Origin: Tessaracoccus sp. SD287
GTDB lineage: Bacteria > Actinomycetota > Actinomycetes > Propionibacteriales > Propionibacteriaceae
NCBI RefSeq assembly: GCF_017355265.1
Contig: NZ_JADIJQ010000003.1
Location: 1 to 64,000 of the forward strand
Reading direction: 5' to 3'
Length of the DNA stretch: 64,000 bases
Part shown: piece after piece, positions 25,899 through 34,442 of the stretch
Numbering within the stretch: the first letter of the stretch is position 1
How the letters are laid out: each line of letters opens with the position of its first letter
Notes under the pieces: model-generated
Database searches by the model: none
What the model was told of the DNA's origin: nothing
The model's input: only the letters and a program-made list of their open reading frames with translations
Translations under genes and position numbers: made by a program

Positions 25899-27112
25899 GC
25901 CCGGTCACCCGCCAGGGCCAGGGCATCGGCCACGAAGGCGTCGGCCAGCTCGGTCGACTCGGCGCGCAGGATGAAGAACTCATCACCCATCTGCGGCACC
26001 ATCATCGCCGGGTTGCGGCGGTGACGGATGAACTCGTCGCGGTAGCGCTCCAGCAGCTCCTCGCGGGACAGGGCGTAACGTCGCAGGTCACGGCGCCCGG
26101 CGTACACGCAGATCTGCGGGTCGACCGCGCCGCGAGCCGCCGCACCGGTGTCCTGTCCGGTGACCAGGTCGGTGTAGATCTGGTAGACGTCGGCGCTGCG
26201 GGCATGGTTCAGCATGTCCAGGGTGAACCCACCCGCAGGCCGCATGTTGACCTCCAGCCCGACGAACTCCCCCACCTCGGCCAGACCGGGGCGGGCGACG
26301 TCCAGCTTGAAGAACTCCAGGTGGACGAAACGGTTCACCATCCCGAACGCCGCCGCGGTCCGCCGGCCGCGCTCACGCAACTGCTCGGGCACCTCCCCCA
26401 GCACCCGGTAGGTGAGGTCGAGGCCCTCGAGCACCACGTCCATGATCGAAGGTGGCCAGCGGGTGGCGGCCTCGAAGACCGGCTCGCCGCGAGCGTCCAG
26501 GATCGCGTCGTAGGAGTAGATGTCGCCAGTGAGGAACTCCTCCATCACGTAGTCCCCCTCCGGCCTCACGTCGAAGAAGGCGAGCAGCGCCGCGTCGTCG
26601 TCCAAGCGGCGGGTTCCGGTGGCACCAACGCCACGCTCGGGCTTCACGATCACCGGGTGCCCCACGGCGGCGGTGAAGGCCAGGGCCGCGGCGGCATCGG
26701 TGACCGTGATCTGGCGGGCGGTGGGCACCCCTGCCGCCTGGTAGACGGGCTTCATGGCGCTCTTGGAGCGAATCGAGGCAATCCGGTCGACCGTGTGGCC
26801 GGTGGTGATGTTGAAGTCGGTGCGCAACCGGGCGTCGGTCTCGAGCCAGTGCTCGTTGTTGGACTCCACCCATCCGATGCGTCCGTGGCGAAAGGCCAGG
26901 AACGCCATCGCCTTGTACACCTCGGCGTAGTCCTCAAGGTTGTCGACGCGGTAGTACTCGGTCAGCGCCGAGGTGAGCGGGGCCGGCAGCTCGTGGAACG
27001 GTGCATCACCGATGCCCAGCACCCGCACCCCGGCGTCGGCCAGGTGGGTGCAGAAGTGCATGTTGGTCTCGGGGAAGCTCGGCGAGATGCAGACGAAGTT
27101 GGTGGCCACCAC
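25895..27112 (-). CDS. ATP-grasp carboxylate-amine ligase-like protein
   Basis: A 405-residue ATP-grasp enzyme. The N-terminal preATP-grasp domain (about 1-110: FVCISPSFPETNMHFCTHLADAGVRVLGIGD) is followed by the ATP lobe with VIVKPERGVGATGTRRL near residue 155 and VMEEFLTGDIYSYDAILD near 190, and the metal-binding FVGLEVNMRPAGGFTLDMLNHA near 290. Such ligases form amide or peptide bonds through acyl phosphates. The message begins with AAGGAGGAC directly before two tandem GTG codons; the second (27109) has better spacing. Operon with the esterase gene. No biosynthetic neighbours identify the product. Confidence 0.85.
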   Translation of the reverse strand: MVATNFVCISPSFPETNMHFCTHLADAGVRVLGIGDAPFHELPAPLTSALTEYYRVDNLEDYAEVYKAMAFLAFRHGRIGWVESNNEHWLETDARLRTDFNITTGHTVDRIASIRSKSAMKPVYQAAGVPTARQITVTDAAAALAFTAAVGHPVIVKPERGVGATGTRRLDDDAALLAFFDVRPEGDYVMEEFLTGDIYSYDAILDARGEPVFEAATRWPPSIMDVVLEGLDLTYRVLGEVPEQLRERGRRTAAAFGMVNRFVHLEFFKLDVARPGLAEVGEFVGLEVNMRPAGGFTLDMLNHARSADVYQIYTDLVTGQDTGAAARGAVDPQICVYAGRRDLRRYALSREELLERYRDEFIRHRRNPAMMVPQMGDEFFILRAESTELADAFVADALALAGDRA

Positions 27113-27348
27113 GTCCTCCTTGGTGCTGCACGAAAAGTGCGCGTCGTTGGTGCTGGCATCCTACGACGGGCGGCGGTGGCGGCCGTGCGCCGGGACGAAA
27201 CCGGGACTGGGGGCGGCAACGCGGGTGACCATCGACTGACCAGGTGACTGGCACGCGCCATTGGCCTGATTTCGCTGCGCGCCACCTCCACGCGAAGGCA
27301 GGATGGGTGCGGTGACATTGCCGGCGACCCACTGCACCAGGAGTTCCC

Positions 27349-27939
27349 ATGTCAGCACGATTCGTCTACTGGATGAACGTCTCCGCGGACCTGCGGATCG
27401 AGCGTGACCCCCACGAGCAGGGAGGCGGCGACTGGATGCGGATCACCGAGTCGCTGCATCGGGAGTTCAATGCCCGCGCGGCGAAGCTGACCATGGGGGT
27501 CGAGGGACGCGTCATCTACGAGACGATGGAGTCGTTCTGGCCCGAGGCCCGCCGCGACCAGTCCCAGCCCGACTTCCTGCGCGAGTACGGCAAAATCTGG
27601 ACAACGATGCCCAAGGTGCTGGTCAGCCGCACCCGCACCAGCGCCGGCCACAACACCCGGGTGATCGGCGCCCAGGACGACGCCGTCGAACAGCTGGCGC
27701 GGCTGCGGGCCGAATCCAGCGGCGACATCGGCGTCGGCGGCGCCACGATTGCCACCCTGCTGCTGAGGGCGGGCCTGCTGGACGAGCTGCTGTTGTTCAT
27801 CCACCCCGTGATCCTGGGACGCGGTCGTCCGTTGTTCGACGAGCCGATCGAGCCCGTCGACCTCGACCTGCTGGAGTCCCAGACCTACGAGCAGGGCGTC
27901 GTGCTGCACCGCTACGCAGTCAGGGCTGCATCCGAATAG
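27349..27939 (+). CDS. dihydrofolate reductase-fold protein (RibD C-terminal family)
   Basis: A 196-residue protein with the RibD/DHFR fold: RFVYWMNVSADLRIE at the N-terminus, LTMGVEGRVIYETMESFWP, KVLVSRT, the nucleotide-binding SSGDIGVGGATIATLLLRAGLLDELLLFIHPVILGRGRPLF and VVLHRYAV. Such stand-alone proteins reduce unknown NADPH-dependent substrates, not normally dihydrofolate. CAGGAG precedes the ATG. It stands alone between the ATP-grasp pair and the MFS exporter. Confidence 0.85.
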   Translation: MSARFVYWMNVSADLRIERDPHEQGGGDWMRITESLHREFNARAAKLTMGVEGRVIYETMESFWPEARRDQSQPDFLREYGKIWTTMPKVLVSRTRTSAGHNTRVIGAQDDAVEQLARLRAESSGDIGVGGATIATLLLRAGLLDELLLFIHPVILGRGRPLFDEPIEPVDLDLLESQTYEQGVVLHRYAVRAASE

Positions 27940-27960
27940 CTCGGCGGTTGTGCCATTGTC

Positions 27961-27976
27961 ATCACAGTGTTGTGAT
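27961..27976. promoter_or_regulatory. perfect palindrome ATCACA-GTGT-TGTGAT before MFS exporter
   Basis: A 16-base perfect inverted repeat (6+6 with 4-base centre) lies 41 bases before the exporter start, in its expected promoter region (TATCGT about 15 bases further). Typical of a TetR- or MarR-type repressor site; the cognate regulator is not adjacent. Confidence 0.55.
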
Positions 27977-28017
27977 CGGTGACTATCGTGATGCACCGAT
28001 CCATTGAAGGGGTTCGG

Positions 28018-29568
28018 ATGAGCACGTCACCCACCACGGCAGCCCCGGCGCCGCCCATGACCGCCGCCCATGACCGGCGGCTGTTCATCTGGGCCTTCGT
28101 CGGGCTGCTGATGTCCATGCTGCTGGCGGCCCTCGACCAGACCATCGTCTCGACCGCGCTGCCCAGCATCGTCGGTGAGCTCAACGGGCTCGACCACATT
28201 GCCTGGGTGATCACCGCCTACCTGCTGGCGGCGACCATTGGACTGCCGATCTACGGCAAGGCCGGCGACCTGTACGGACGCAAACCCGTGCTGATCTTCG
28301 CCATCGTCACGTTCCTGGTCGGCTCGATCCTGGCGGGCATGGCCACCAGCATGGTGCAACTGATCATCTTCCGGGCGATTCAGGGCGTGGGCGGTGGCGG
28401 GCTGATGATCGGCGCCCAGGCGATCATCGCCGACCTCGTCCCCCCGCGTGAACGCGGCAAGTACATGGGGCTGATGGGGGCAGTGTTCGGGCTGTCGTCG
28501 GTCGCCGGCCCCCTGATCGGCGGATTCTTCACCGACAGCGTCGGCTGGCGCTGGATCTTCTACATCAACATTCCGCTGGGTCTGCTCGCGCTGGCGACCG
28601 TGGTCTTCGCATTGCACCTGCCCCGCCGGGAGCGCTCGACCCAACCCGTCGACGTGGCAGGCATGGCGCTGATCGTGTTGTTCAGCGCCGCCGCGGTGTT
28701 CGCCACCAGCTGGGCCGGCACCACCTACGCCTGGGCGAGCCCCCAGATCATCGGACTGCTGGTCGGACTGGTGGTCACCGCCGCCCTGTTCGTCCTGGTC
28801 GAGCGCCGGGCAGTGGAGCCGATCATGCCGCTGTCGCTGTTCCGGTTGCGCAACTTCAACCTGCCGGCACTGGGTGGTGTGGCCGTGGGCATCGCCATGT
28901 TCTCGACCATTGCCTACCTGCCGACCTACCTGCAGATGGTGGACGGCGCCAGCGCCACCATGTCGGGGCTGATGCTCATTCCGATGACGGCCGGGATGCT
29001 GACCAGCACCATCGGCACCGGTCGCCTCATCTCGGCCACCGGCCGGTACAAGCTCTGGCTCATCCTGGGCCCGATCATCGGGGCGGTGGGGCTGGCCATG
29101 CTGTCCACCATCGACGCCGCGACGCCCTACTGGTTCACCGGGCTAGGCATGTTCATCCTGGGTCTGGGCGTTGGCTGCTCGATGCAGAACCTGGTGCTGG
29201 TCGTGCAGAACGACGTGCCGCACCGGATCGTGGGCGTCGCCACCAGTTCAGTCGCCTACTTCCGGCAGATCGGCGCCTCGGTGGGGATCGCGGTGTTCGG
29301 GTCGTTGTTCGTCTCGCGGTTGACCGACGCCTTCGCCGCCATGCCGCGCGGCCCGTCCGGTGCCCCGGGGGTCGACCCCGACGAGGTGCGTTCCCTGACC
29401 CCGCAGGTGCTGGCCTCGCTGCCGGCGCCGGTCAGGGCCGCCATCGCGGATGCCTTCGCCACGGCGCTGCCGCCGCTGTTCCTGTACGGAGTGCCGGTGA
29501 TGCTCGTCGGGCTGCTGCTGGCGTTGTTCATCAAGGAGCACCCACTGAGGACCGCGATCGAGCACTAG
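28018..29568 (+). CDS. DHA2-family (14-helix) drug/proton antiporter
   Basis: A 516-residue EmrB/QacA-type major facilitator with about fourteen hydrophobic segments. The DHA2 signatures are LDQTIVSTALPSIVGELN near residue 36, GKAGDLYGRKPVLIF after helix 2, FRAIQGVGGGGLMIGAQAIIADLVPPRERGKYMG in helices 4-5, and GPLIGGFFTDSVGWRWIFYINIPLG. The start MSTSPTTAA follows GAAGGGG; a weaker upstream in-frame ATG would place the start within the promoter. A perfect operator-like palindrome precedes it. Its 3' end overlaps the LysR gene by 38 bases on the opposite strand. Exports hydrophobic drugs or metabolites; exact substrate unknown. Confidence 0.92.
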   Translation: MSTSPTTAAPAPPMTAAHDRRLFIWAFVGLLMSMLLAALDQTIVSTALPSIVGELNGLDHIAWVITAYLLAATIGLPIYGKAGDLYGRKPVLIFAIVTFLVGSILAGMATSMVQLIIFRAIQGVGGGGLMIGAQAIIADLVPPRERGKYMGLMGAVFGLSSVAGPLIGGFFTDSVGWRWIFYINIPLGLLALATVVFALHLPRRERSTQPVDVAGMALIVLFSAAAVFATSWAGTTYAWASPQIIGLLVGLVVTAALFVLVERRAVEPIMPLSLFRLRNFNLPALGGVAVGIAMFSTIAYLPTYLQMVDGASATMSGLMLIPMTAGMLTSTIGTGRLISATGRYKLWLILGPIIGAVGLAMLSTIDAATPYWFTGLGMFILGLGVGCSMQNLVLVVQNDVPHRIVGVATSSVAYFRQIGASVGIAVFGSLFVSRLTDAFAAMPRGPSGAPGVDPDEVRSLTPQVLASLPAPVRAAIADAFATALPPLFLYGVPVMLVGLLLALFIKEHPLRTAIEH

Positions 29569-30433
29569 GTTCCGTCAGGACGTCCAGGAAGGCGAGCGAC
29601 GCGGGACTCGGGTTGAAGTCGCTCCAGGCCAAGTACTCGATCCTGGTCGGACCGTCGGCGACCGGAACCTTGATCAGATCCTGTCCATCGGGAACGACCG
29701 CAGGCGCCAGCAGGGCGACTGCGAGGTCATTCCTGACCAGCTCAAGCATCAGGTCGGTGCTCGCAACCTCGAACGCCACCCGTCGCGGCACCCCCGCCGC
29801 GGTGAAGGCAACGTCGGACTGGGCACGTCCCGGCGATCCGGCCGGGAAGTCCACGAAGGCATCCTCGGCCAGGTCCTGCAGCCGTAGCCTGCGACGTCCG
29901 GCGAGACGGTGGCCGACACCGAGCACAGCGACCAACCTTTCCCTGTCCAGGACGCGGGTCGCCACCAGCCGCGGGACATCCGCCTCGGTGAGCCCCAGGA
30001 CTGCCATGTCCATGCCTCCCTGCGCGATGGCCGTCATGAACTCGTGGCTGTCGCCCTGCCGCAGTCTGATCTGCACCGCCGGGTGGGCGCGGTGGAAAGC
30101 CCCCATCGCCGCCGGGATGTCGAGGGCGGTCACCGTGGGGATGAGCCCGATCGTGAGGGTGCCCCGAATCTGACCGGACGCGGCTGCGGCATCGGCAATC
30201 GCGCGATCGGCCGCGTCCAGGGCTGCCCGTGCCGCGGGCAGGAAGGCTGCCCCGGCAGGGGTGAGTTCGACGCGTCGGCTGGTGCGCGCGAACAGGTCCA
30301 TGCCCAGTTCGCGTTCCAGGGACTTGATCTGGTGGCTCAGTGCCGACTGCACCACGAAGCACCTCTCGGCGGCACGGGTGAAGTTCCGCTCCTCGGCGAC
30401 GGCCAGGACGTAGCGCAGTTGCTGCAGTTCCAT
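29531..30433 (-). CDS. LysR-family transcriptional regulator
   Basis: A 300-residue regulator starting MELQQLRYVLAVAEERNFTRAAERCFVVQSALSHQIKSLERELGMDLFARTSRRVELTPAG, a canonical LysR winged helix, followed by a periplasmic-binding-like effector domain (about 90-290: TLTIGLIPTVTAL, MDMAVLGL, LVAVLGVGHRLAG, NDLAVALLAPAVV). ATG at 30433 is the conserved family start. It is divergent from the EamA transporter with a 78-base gap, the usual layout for a LysR regulator and its target. Its 3' end lies inside the convergent exporter gene (38-base antisense overlap). Confidence 0.92.
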   Translation of the reverse strand: MELQQLRYVLAVAEERNFTRAAERCFVVQSALSHQIKSLERELGMDLFARTSRRVELTPAGAAFLPAARAALDAADRAIADAAAASGQIRGTLTIGLIPTVTALDIPAAMGAFHRAHPAVQIRLRQGDSHEFMTAIAQGGMDMAVLGLTEADVPRLVATRVLDRERLVAVLGVGHRLAGRRRLRLQDLAEDAFVDFPAGSPGRAQSDVAFTAAGVPRRVAFEVASTDLMLELVRNDLAVALLAPAVVPDGQDLIKVPVADGPTRIEYLAWSDFNPSPASLAFLDVLTEPSARSRSSVGAP

Positions 30434-30511
30434 CCATCCATCATGAACCACGATTGTTTGCATGAACAGCATGTGCTGGACTCATGGATCACGCGGGCCC
30501 ACAGTGGAGTG

Positions 30512-31435
30512 GTGAACACAGCAGCCATCGACCACGCCATGACACCAATCTCCCCCACGTCGCGTGCGTCGACCACCCTGGTGACGGCGTTCGCGCCCGC
30601 GGTGTGGGGAACCACCTACCTCGTCACCACGACCATGCTGCCCGCCGGCCACCCGATGTTCGCCGCCCTCATCCGCGCGCTACCGGCGGGACTGCTGGCG
30701 TTGTTGATCGCCCGTCGGCTGCCGTGGGGCGCGTGGTGGTGGAAGACCGCGGTGCTCGGCACCCTGAACATCGGAGTGTTCTTCCCGCTGCTGTTCGTCG
30801 CTGCCGAGCGTCTGCCCGGCGGGGTGGCCGCGACACTGGGTGCGACCCAACCGATTCTGGTCGCGGTCCTCGCGGTCGTCGTGCTCTCGGAACGGTTGTC
30901 GTGGTGGCGACTGGGGTGGGGCGTGGTCGGGGTGGCTGGCGTCGCCATGGTGGTGCTCGGTCCCGGCGCCGCGTTCGACACGGTCGGTGTGGCTGCCGGC
31001 ATTGGCGGGGCTGCAGCCATGGGTACCGGGGTCGTCCTCACCAAGAAGTGGGGCCGTCCACCTGGTCTGGGCGCGGTCGGGTACGCCGGTTGGCAGCTCA
31101 GCGCGGGCGGCGTCGTGCTGTTGGCCCCGACGCTGCTGCTGGAGGGTGTTCCTGCTCACGTCGACACGGCGGGCGTGGCAGGCTACCTGTGGCTCGGGCT
31201 GGTCGGCGGACTGCTGGCGTACACACTGTGGTTCCGAGGCCTCGGACGACTGCCGGTCACGGCAACGGCCCTGCTGGGCCTGCTGTCGCCGTTGGTGGCA
31301 GCGGCCCTGGGCGTGGTCTTCGCCGACGAGTCCCTCAACTGGGCGCAGCTCCTGGGGTTCGGGTTGGCACTGACGGCGATGGCGTGCGGTCAGCTGACGC
31401 CACCCGTGGACAAGCGGCGCCGCGCCCGGCAGTGA
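30512..31435 (+). CDS. EamA-family (DMT) permease
   Basis: A protein of about 307 residues with ten hydrophobic helices arranged as two EamA repeats (RhaT/YedA type: FAPAVWGTTYLVTTTMLP..., GALMRALPAG-like LIRALPAGLLALLIARRLP, ATLGATQPILVAVLAVVVLSERLSWWRLGWGVVGVAGVAMVV; second repeat ends SLNWAQLLGFGLALTAMACG). Probably exports or imports small metabolites such as amino acids. Start is uncertain: GTG at 30512 is close to GGAG, and ATG at 30539 has no site. Divergent LysR regulator is the likely controller. The start region contains repeated ATGAAC/CATG words (30443-30476) as possible LysR contacts. Confidence 0.88.
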   Translation: MNTAAIDHAMTPISPTSRASTTLVTAFAPAVWGTTYLVTTTMLPAGHPMFAALIRALPAGLLALLIARRLPWGAWWWKTAVLGTLNIGVFFPLLFVAAERLPGGVAATLGATQPILVAVLAVVVLSERLSWWRLGWGVVGVAGVAMVVLGPGAAFDTVGVAAGIGGAAAMGTGVVLTKKWGRPPGLGAVGYAGWQLSAGGVVLLAPTLLLEGVPAHVDTAGVAGYLWLGLVGGLLAYTLWFRGLGRLPVTATALLGLLSPLVAAALGVVFADESLNWAQLLGFGLALTAMACGQLTPPVDKRRRARQ

Positions 31436-31560
31436 TTGCGATGAGAGCCAACGCTTGCTGGCGACGGCGCACCCTGTCGGACCCATCACCCGGGCACAGT
31501 CGATGACTGTTGCCCAATGCTTGAACCCTGCGTCAACGCCGGGTCCTGAAATTGCAGCGT

Positions 31561-32685
31561 TCAGCCGACAGTGTCGAGGAGCAATTCGGGCACAACGATG
31601 GACGTCGGTCCATCAAATCCCTGCCTGAACACCGTCGCAAAGGACAGGACGGCGGTTGTCTTCACGTCGGGTAGATGGCCGCCGAAGACGATGGTGCCAC
31701 GGCGCGTCTGCCCGGGAGCAATCTGATCGCTCCAAGTACTGCGCAGGCGGTCCGCGTCCAACGTATTTCCCACGGCGTCGCTGAGTGTGGCGTTCGTGAA
31801 CAGCGGCAGGGTGATGGTGTTGCCGAGATTGTTCTGCACCACGATGGTGACGCGCGTGAAGTCACGCGTTTGTTCGACGCTCTCCACAGTGGTCAGGACC
31901 CCGTCGGCGTTCACGGTGACGGGGCCGTCCCGCAATCGTTCTGAGCCGCCCGCTTGGTTACCGGTGATGTACCCGCTGACCGCTGCCACCCCAAACGCGA
32001 CGACTGCTCCCCCCGAACCGACCAGCACGACGGCGATGAGGACGCCGGCAACGACCGAGGTACGACGCTTCGGTGGGCGGACAGCAGCAGCCGGTCTGGC
32101 CCGTGGCATGTCACCGCCGACGGGGCCACCCGCCGGCGACGGCTTCTCTCGAGTGAACGATTCCCTGGTGACTTCGATCAGTGAGGCCACCATCCCGACA
32201 ATCGGGGCGGCGATCCACGGCCCGATGCTCGTGGAACTCGTGGCGAACTGGATCGCCACACCGACGGCGAGGATCACAATGTTGGCGACAGCGCCGAAAA
32301 CGAGGACGCGGCCCAGGCGCACAGACCCTCGTCCTTGAACGTCCGGCGCTGGCATTGCGGCATGATGCGCTGGTGGATAGCCACCCTCGAACCGCAGGGT
32401 GACCGATCCGATCCGGACTTCCTCTCCAGCACGGAGCCAGTGCCGGGAGCTCAGTCGCCTGCCGTTCACCCAGGTGCCGTTCGTGGAACCCGAGTCCTCG
32501 ATGGTCACACTGTCAGCTGCCCGGACCACGAGTGCATGGCGGCGGCTCACGCCGTCGTCCATGAGCCGTATGGTCGAGGCTGATTCTCGGCCGATCAGGT
32601 GCATCCCCTGGGGTATCCGAATGCGCTGCCCTGATCGGCTTCCGCCCATGACCAGGAAAGCCAGTTCTGCGTCACGGCGTTCCAT
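31561..32685 (-). CDS. FHA-domain membrane protein with C-terminal extracellular domain
   Basis: A 374-residue protein. The N-terminal FHA domain (about 10-100) has the phosphothreonine-binding pattern HLIGRESASTIRLMDDGVSRRHALV and SGSTNGTWVNGRRL. A hydrophobic region (about 125-170, LVFGAVANIVILAVGVAIQFA and WIAAPIVGMVASLIEV) is followed by a basic, Pro-rich loop and another helix (TSVVAGVLIAVVLVGSGGAVVAFGV), then a beta-rich domain of about 120 residues resembling DUF4352-like domains (VESVEQTRDFTRVTIVVQNNLGNTITLPLF). FHA domains read Ser/Thr kinase signals, so this may link a kinase to the cell envelope. No kinase is nearby. Tail region shows a possible sensor function; exact role unknown. 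Confidence 0.75.
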   Translation of the reverse strand: MERRDAELAFLVMGGSRSGQRIRIPQGMHLIGRESASTIRLMDDGVSRRHALVVRAADSVTIEDSGSTNGTWVNGRRLSSRHWLRAGEEVRIGSVTLRFEGGYPPAHHAAMPAPDVQGRGSVRLGRVLVFGAVANIVILAVGVAIQFATSSTSIGPWIAAPIVGMVASLIEVTRESFTREKPSPAGGPVGGDMPRARPAAAVRPPKRRTSVVAGVLIAVVLVGSGGAVVAFGVAAVSGYITGNQAGGSERLRDGPVTVNADGVLTTVESVEQTRDFTRVTIVVQNNLGNTITLPLFTNATLSDAVGNTLDADRLRSTWSDQIAPGQTRRGTIVFGGHLPDVKTTAVLSFATVFRQGFDGPTSIVVPELLLDTVG

Positions 32686-32751
32686 CAGAATCGCCTTCCG
32701 TCCAGGGGCACGACCTGTCAGCCGCTGCTGCCCCGCACCACCACCGTTCGT

Positions 32752-33075
32752 TCAGACGAACAATCGCGCGTTCTCGGAGCGGACGCGGTCCACCGCCGAC
32801 GGTTCGGCGATCCCCGCGAAGAGCTGCGCCTTCTCGGATTCGTTCTCCGCCTTCTGGGTGGCCTTCGCCGCCTTCTCGTTGGCCTGGTCCGCCTGCGACT
32901 TGAAGAAGAACGCCGGGATGACGCCCGTGGCGACGCCAATGAGTGTTCCGAAGAGCCCCCAGTACTTGGCGAACTCGTCGAACGTGTCGGTCTGGCTGGC
33001 GCAGAAGAGCATGACGAACACCACCAGGCCGATGTAGGCCAAACCGATGAGGATGGGACCTGTCTTGGTTTGCAT
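32752..33075 (-). CDS. small membrane protein with C-terminal coiled coil
   Basis: A 107-residue protein with two hydrophobic helices (ILIGLAYIGLVVFVMLFCA and YWGLFGTLIGVATGVIPAFFF) and an Ala/Lys/Glu-rich coiled coil (SQADQANEKAAKATQKAENESEKAQLFAG). No family recognised. The ATG at 33075 follows AAGGGGG; a GTG directly before it is the alternative. It is upstream of the FHA gene on the same strand with a 66-base gap, so the two may form a unit. Confidence 0.72.
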   Translation of the reverse strand: MQTKTGPILIGLAYIGLVVFVMLFCASQTDTFDEFAKYWGLFGTLIGVATGVIPAFFFKSQADQANEKAAKATQKAENESEKAQLFAGIAEPSAVDRVRSENARLFV

Positions 33076-33281
33076 CACGGACCCCCTTCGAGGGACTGTC
33101 GAGCCCGGACAGACGCGAGGATCATCTCTCTGCCGGCCCGGCCAGTCAAGAGCCTGGCCACGTGGTCTGAGGCACCCCTGAAAAGGGGTTGGCTTTCGAG
33201 CCGGACGGGCGCTTGACGTCAGCGAAAGTTGACCTTCTGACAGCTGATTTTTAGCAAGCTGCCTGGACGACCGGGCGCGGC

Positions 33282-34139
33282 TCAGAAAATGGGCTTGCCG
33301 CCTGTGACACCCAGCACGGTCCCGGAGACGTAACTGGCCTCGTCGGAGGCGAGGAACACGAAGGCAGCGGCCACCTCGACAGGTTGACCGGCGCGTCCCA
33401 GTGGCGTGTCAGATCCGAATCCGTCGACCTTCTCGGGGGGCATCGTCGCCGGGATGAGGGGGGTCCAGATGGGTCCCGGCGCCACAGCGTTGACGCGGGT
33501 GCCGTGCTCGCCCAACTCCGCTGCAAGGTTGACCGCCAGGTTGTTCAGCCCGGCTTTGGTGGCCGCGTAGTCGAGGAGCTGGTCCGACGGGTTGAAGGCC
33601 TGGACGGAACTCGTGATGATCACGCTGCCGCCGTGGAGCTCCTTCTCCAGCGCCTTGGTCAGCCACAGCGGCCCCATGATGTTGGTCTCGAAGGTGCGCT
33701 GGATCTGGCCGTCGGGGAACTCCTGGAGTTCCTTGTGGGTCATCTGGTAGGCCGCATTGCAGACCAGGACGTCGACCCCGCCGAGCAGTTCGACGGCGCG
33801 CTTGGCGAGTTCGCGGTTCGCCTCGGGCGTCCGCAGGTCACCGGGCACCGACTCACCGCGCCTTCCCGCAGCGCGGACCAGTTCCAGCGTGGCCTGGGCA
33901 TCCACTTCCTCCTCGGGCAGATGCGCGATGACGACGTCGGCACCCTCCTTGGCAAAGGTCACCGCCACGGCACGACCGATGCCCGAATCCCCACCGGTGA
34001 TGAGTGCCCGCTTGCCCTCGAGCCTGCCGCGCCCAACCCAGGACTGTTCACCGTGGTCCGGCTGGGGGTCCAGTTCGGACGTCCTGCCGGGCCACTCCTG
34101 CTGCTGTGCCGGAATCCTGCTGAGTTCGTCGTAAGTCAT
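33282..34139 (-). CDS. short-chain dehydrogenase/reductase, general-stress type (YghA/YhdF-like)
   Basis: A 285-residue SDR. NAD(P)-binding GKRALITGGDSGIGRAVAVTFAKEGADVVIAHL near residue 40, NNAA-equivalent LVCNAAYQ, catalytic Ser in IITSSVQAF, and YAATKAGL (Tyr-X3-Lys) near residue 190. The N-terminal extension RIPAQQQEWPGRTSELDPQPDHGE is typical of the bacterial stress SDRs related to YghA. Start MTYDEL follows GGGAGAGGA; an upstream ATG in frame lacks a site. Lies downstream of a small hydrophobic protein and a PfpI-like gene on the same strand, a plausible stress operon. Substrate unknown. Confidence 0.9.
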   Translation of the reverse strand: MTYDELSRIPAQQQEWPGRTSELDPQPDHGEQSWVGRGRLEGKRALITGGDSGIGRAVAVTFAKEGADVVIAHLPEEEVDAQATLELVRAAGRRGESVPGDLRTPEANRELAKRAVELLGGVDVLVCNAAYQMTHKELQEFPDGQIQRTFETNIMGPLWLTKALEKELHGGSVIITSSVQAFNPSDQLLDYAATKAGLNNLAVNLAAELGEHGTRVNAVAPGPIWTPLIPATMPPEKVDGFGSDTPLGRAGQPVEVAAAFVFLASDEASYVSGTVLGVTGGKPIF

Positions 34140-34220
34140 GTGTGATCCTCTCCCTCTCCGGGGTGTGGTGGAGCCGTTCGATGGATGTTCGTGCACCTGA
34201 CGCGAGCACCTGGGTCGGAG

Positions 34221-34439
34221 TCATCCCTGCCGACGTTTGCGAGCGGCAGGAAGTACCACTGCGCCGATCGTGCCCAGCACCGTCATCATGCCCACACATC
34301 CGATCGGTAGGGGCAGGCAGCACCCGCCGACCTGCCACTTGGTACCCCCGCGGGTGGTGCCCGCTGCCCCCGGGAAGGGGAAGCCGGTGGGGCGCACTCG
34401 TTGGCGGCGGGGTCGGCGGTACTCCTCCTGCTCGTCCAT
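34221..34439 (-). CDS. small hydrophobic mini-protein in stress cluster
   Basis: A 72-residue protein with an Arg/Pro-rich N-terminus (MDEQEEYRRPRRQRVRPTG) and a single hydrophobic segment containing CCLPLPIGCVGMMTVLGTIG followed by a basic end. AAGGGGG lies ten bases upstream, within the end of the PfpI-like gene, and the gap is only 3 bases, so it is translated as part of that operon. Short membrane-associated proteins with a Cys-Cys pair like this have no known function. Confidence 0.55.
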   Translation of the reverse strand: MDEQEEYRRPRRQRVRPTGFPFPGAAGTTRGGTKWQVGGCCLPLPIGCVGMMTVLGTIGAVVLPAARKRRQG

Positions 34440-34442
34440 GAG

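Noticed and set aside
33175-33190. ACCCCT-gaaa-AGGGGT hairpin as terminator or operator
   Set aside because: Only six base pairs, lies about 90 bases from each gene, no T-run; too weak to call.
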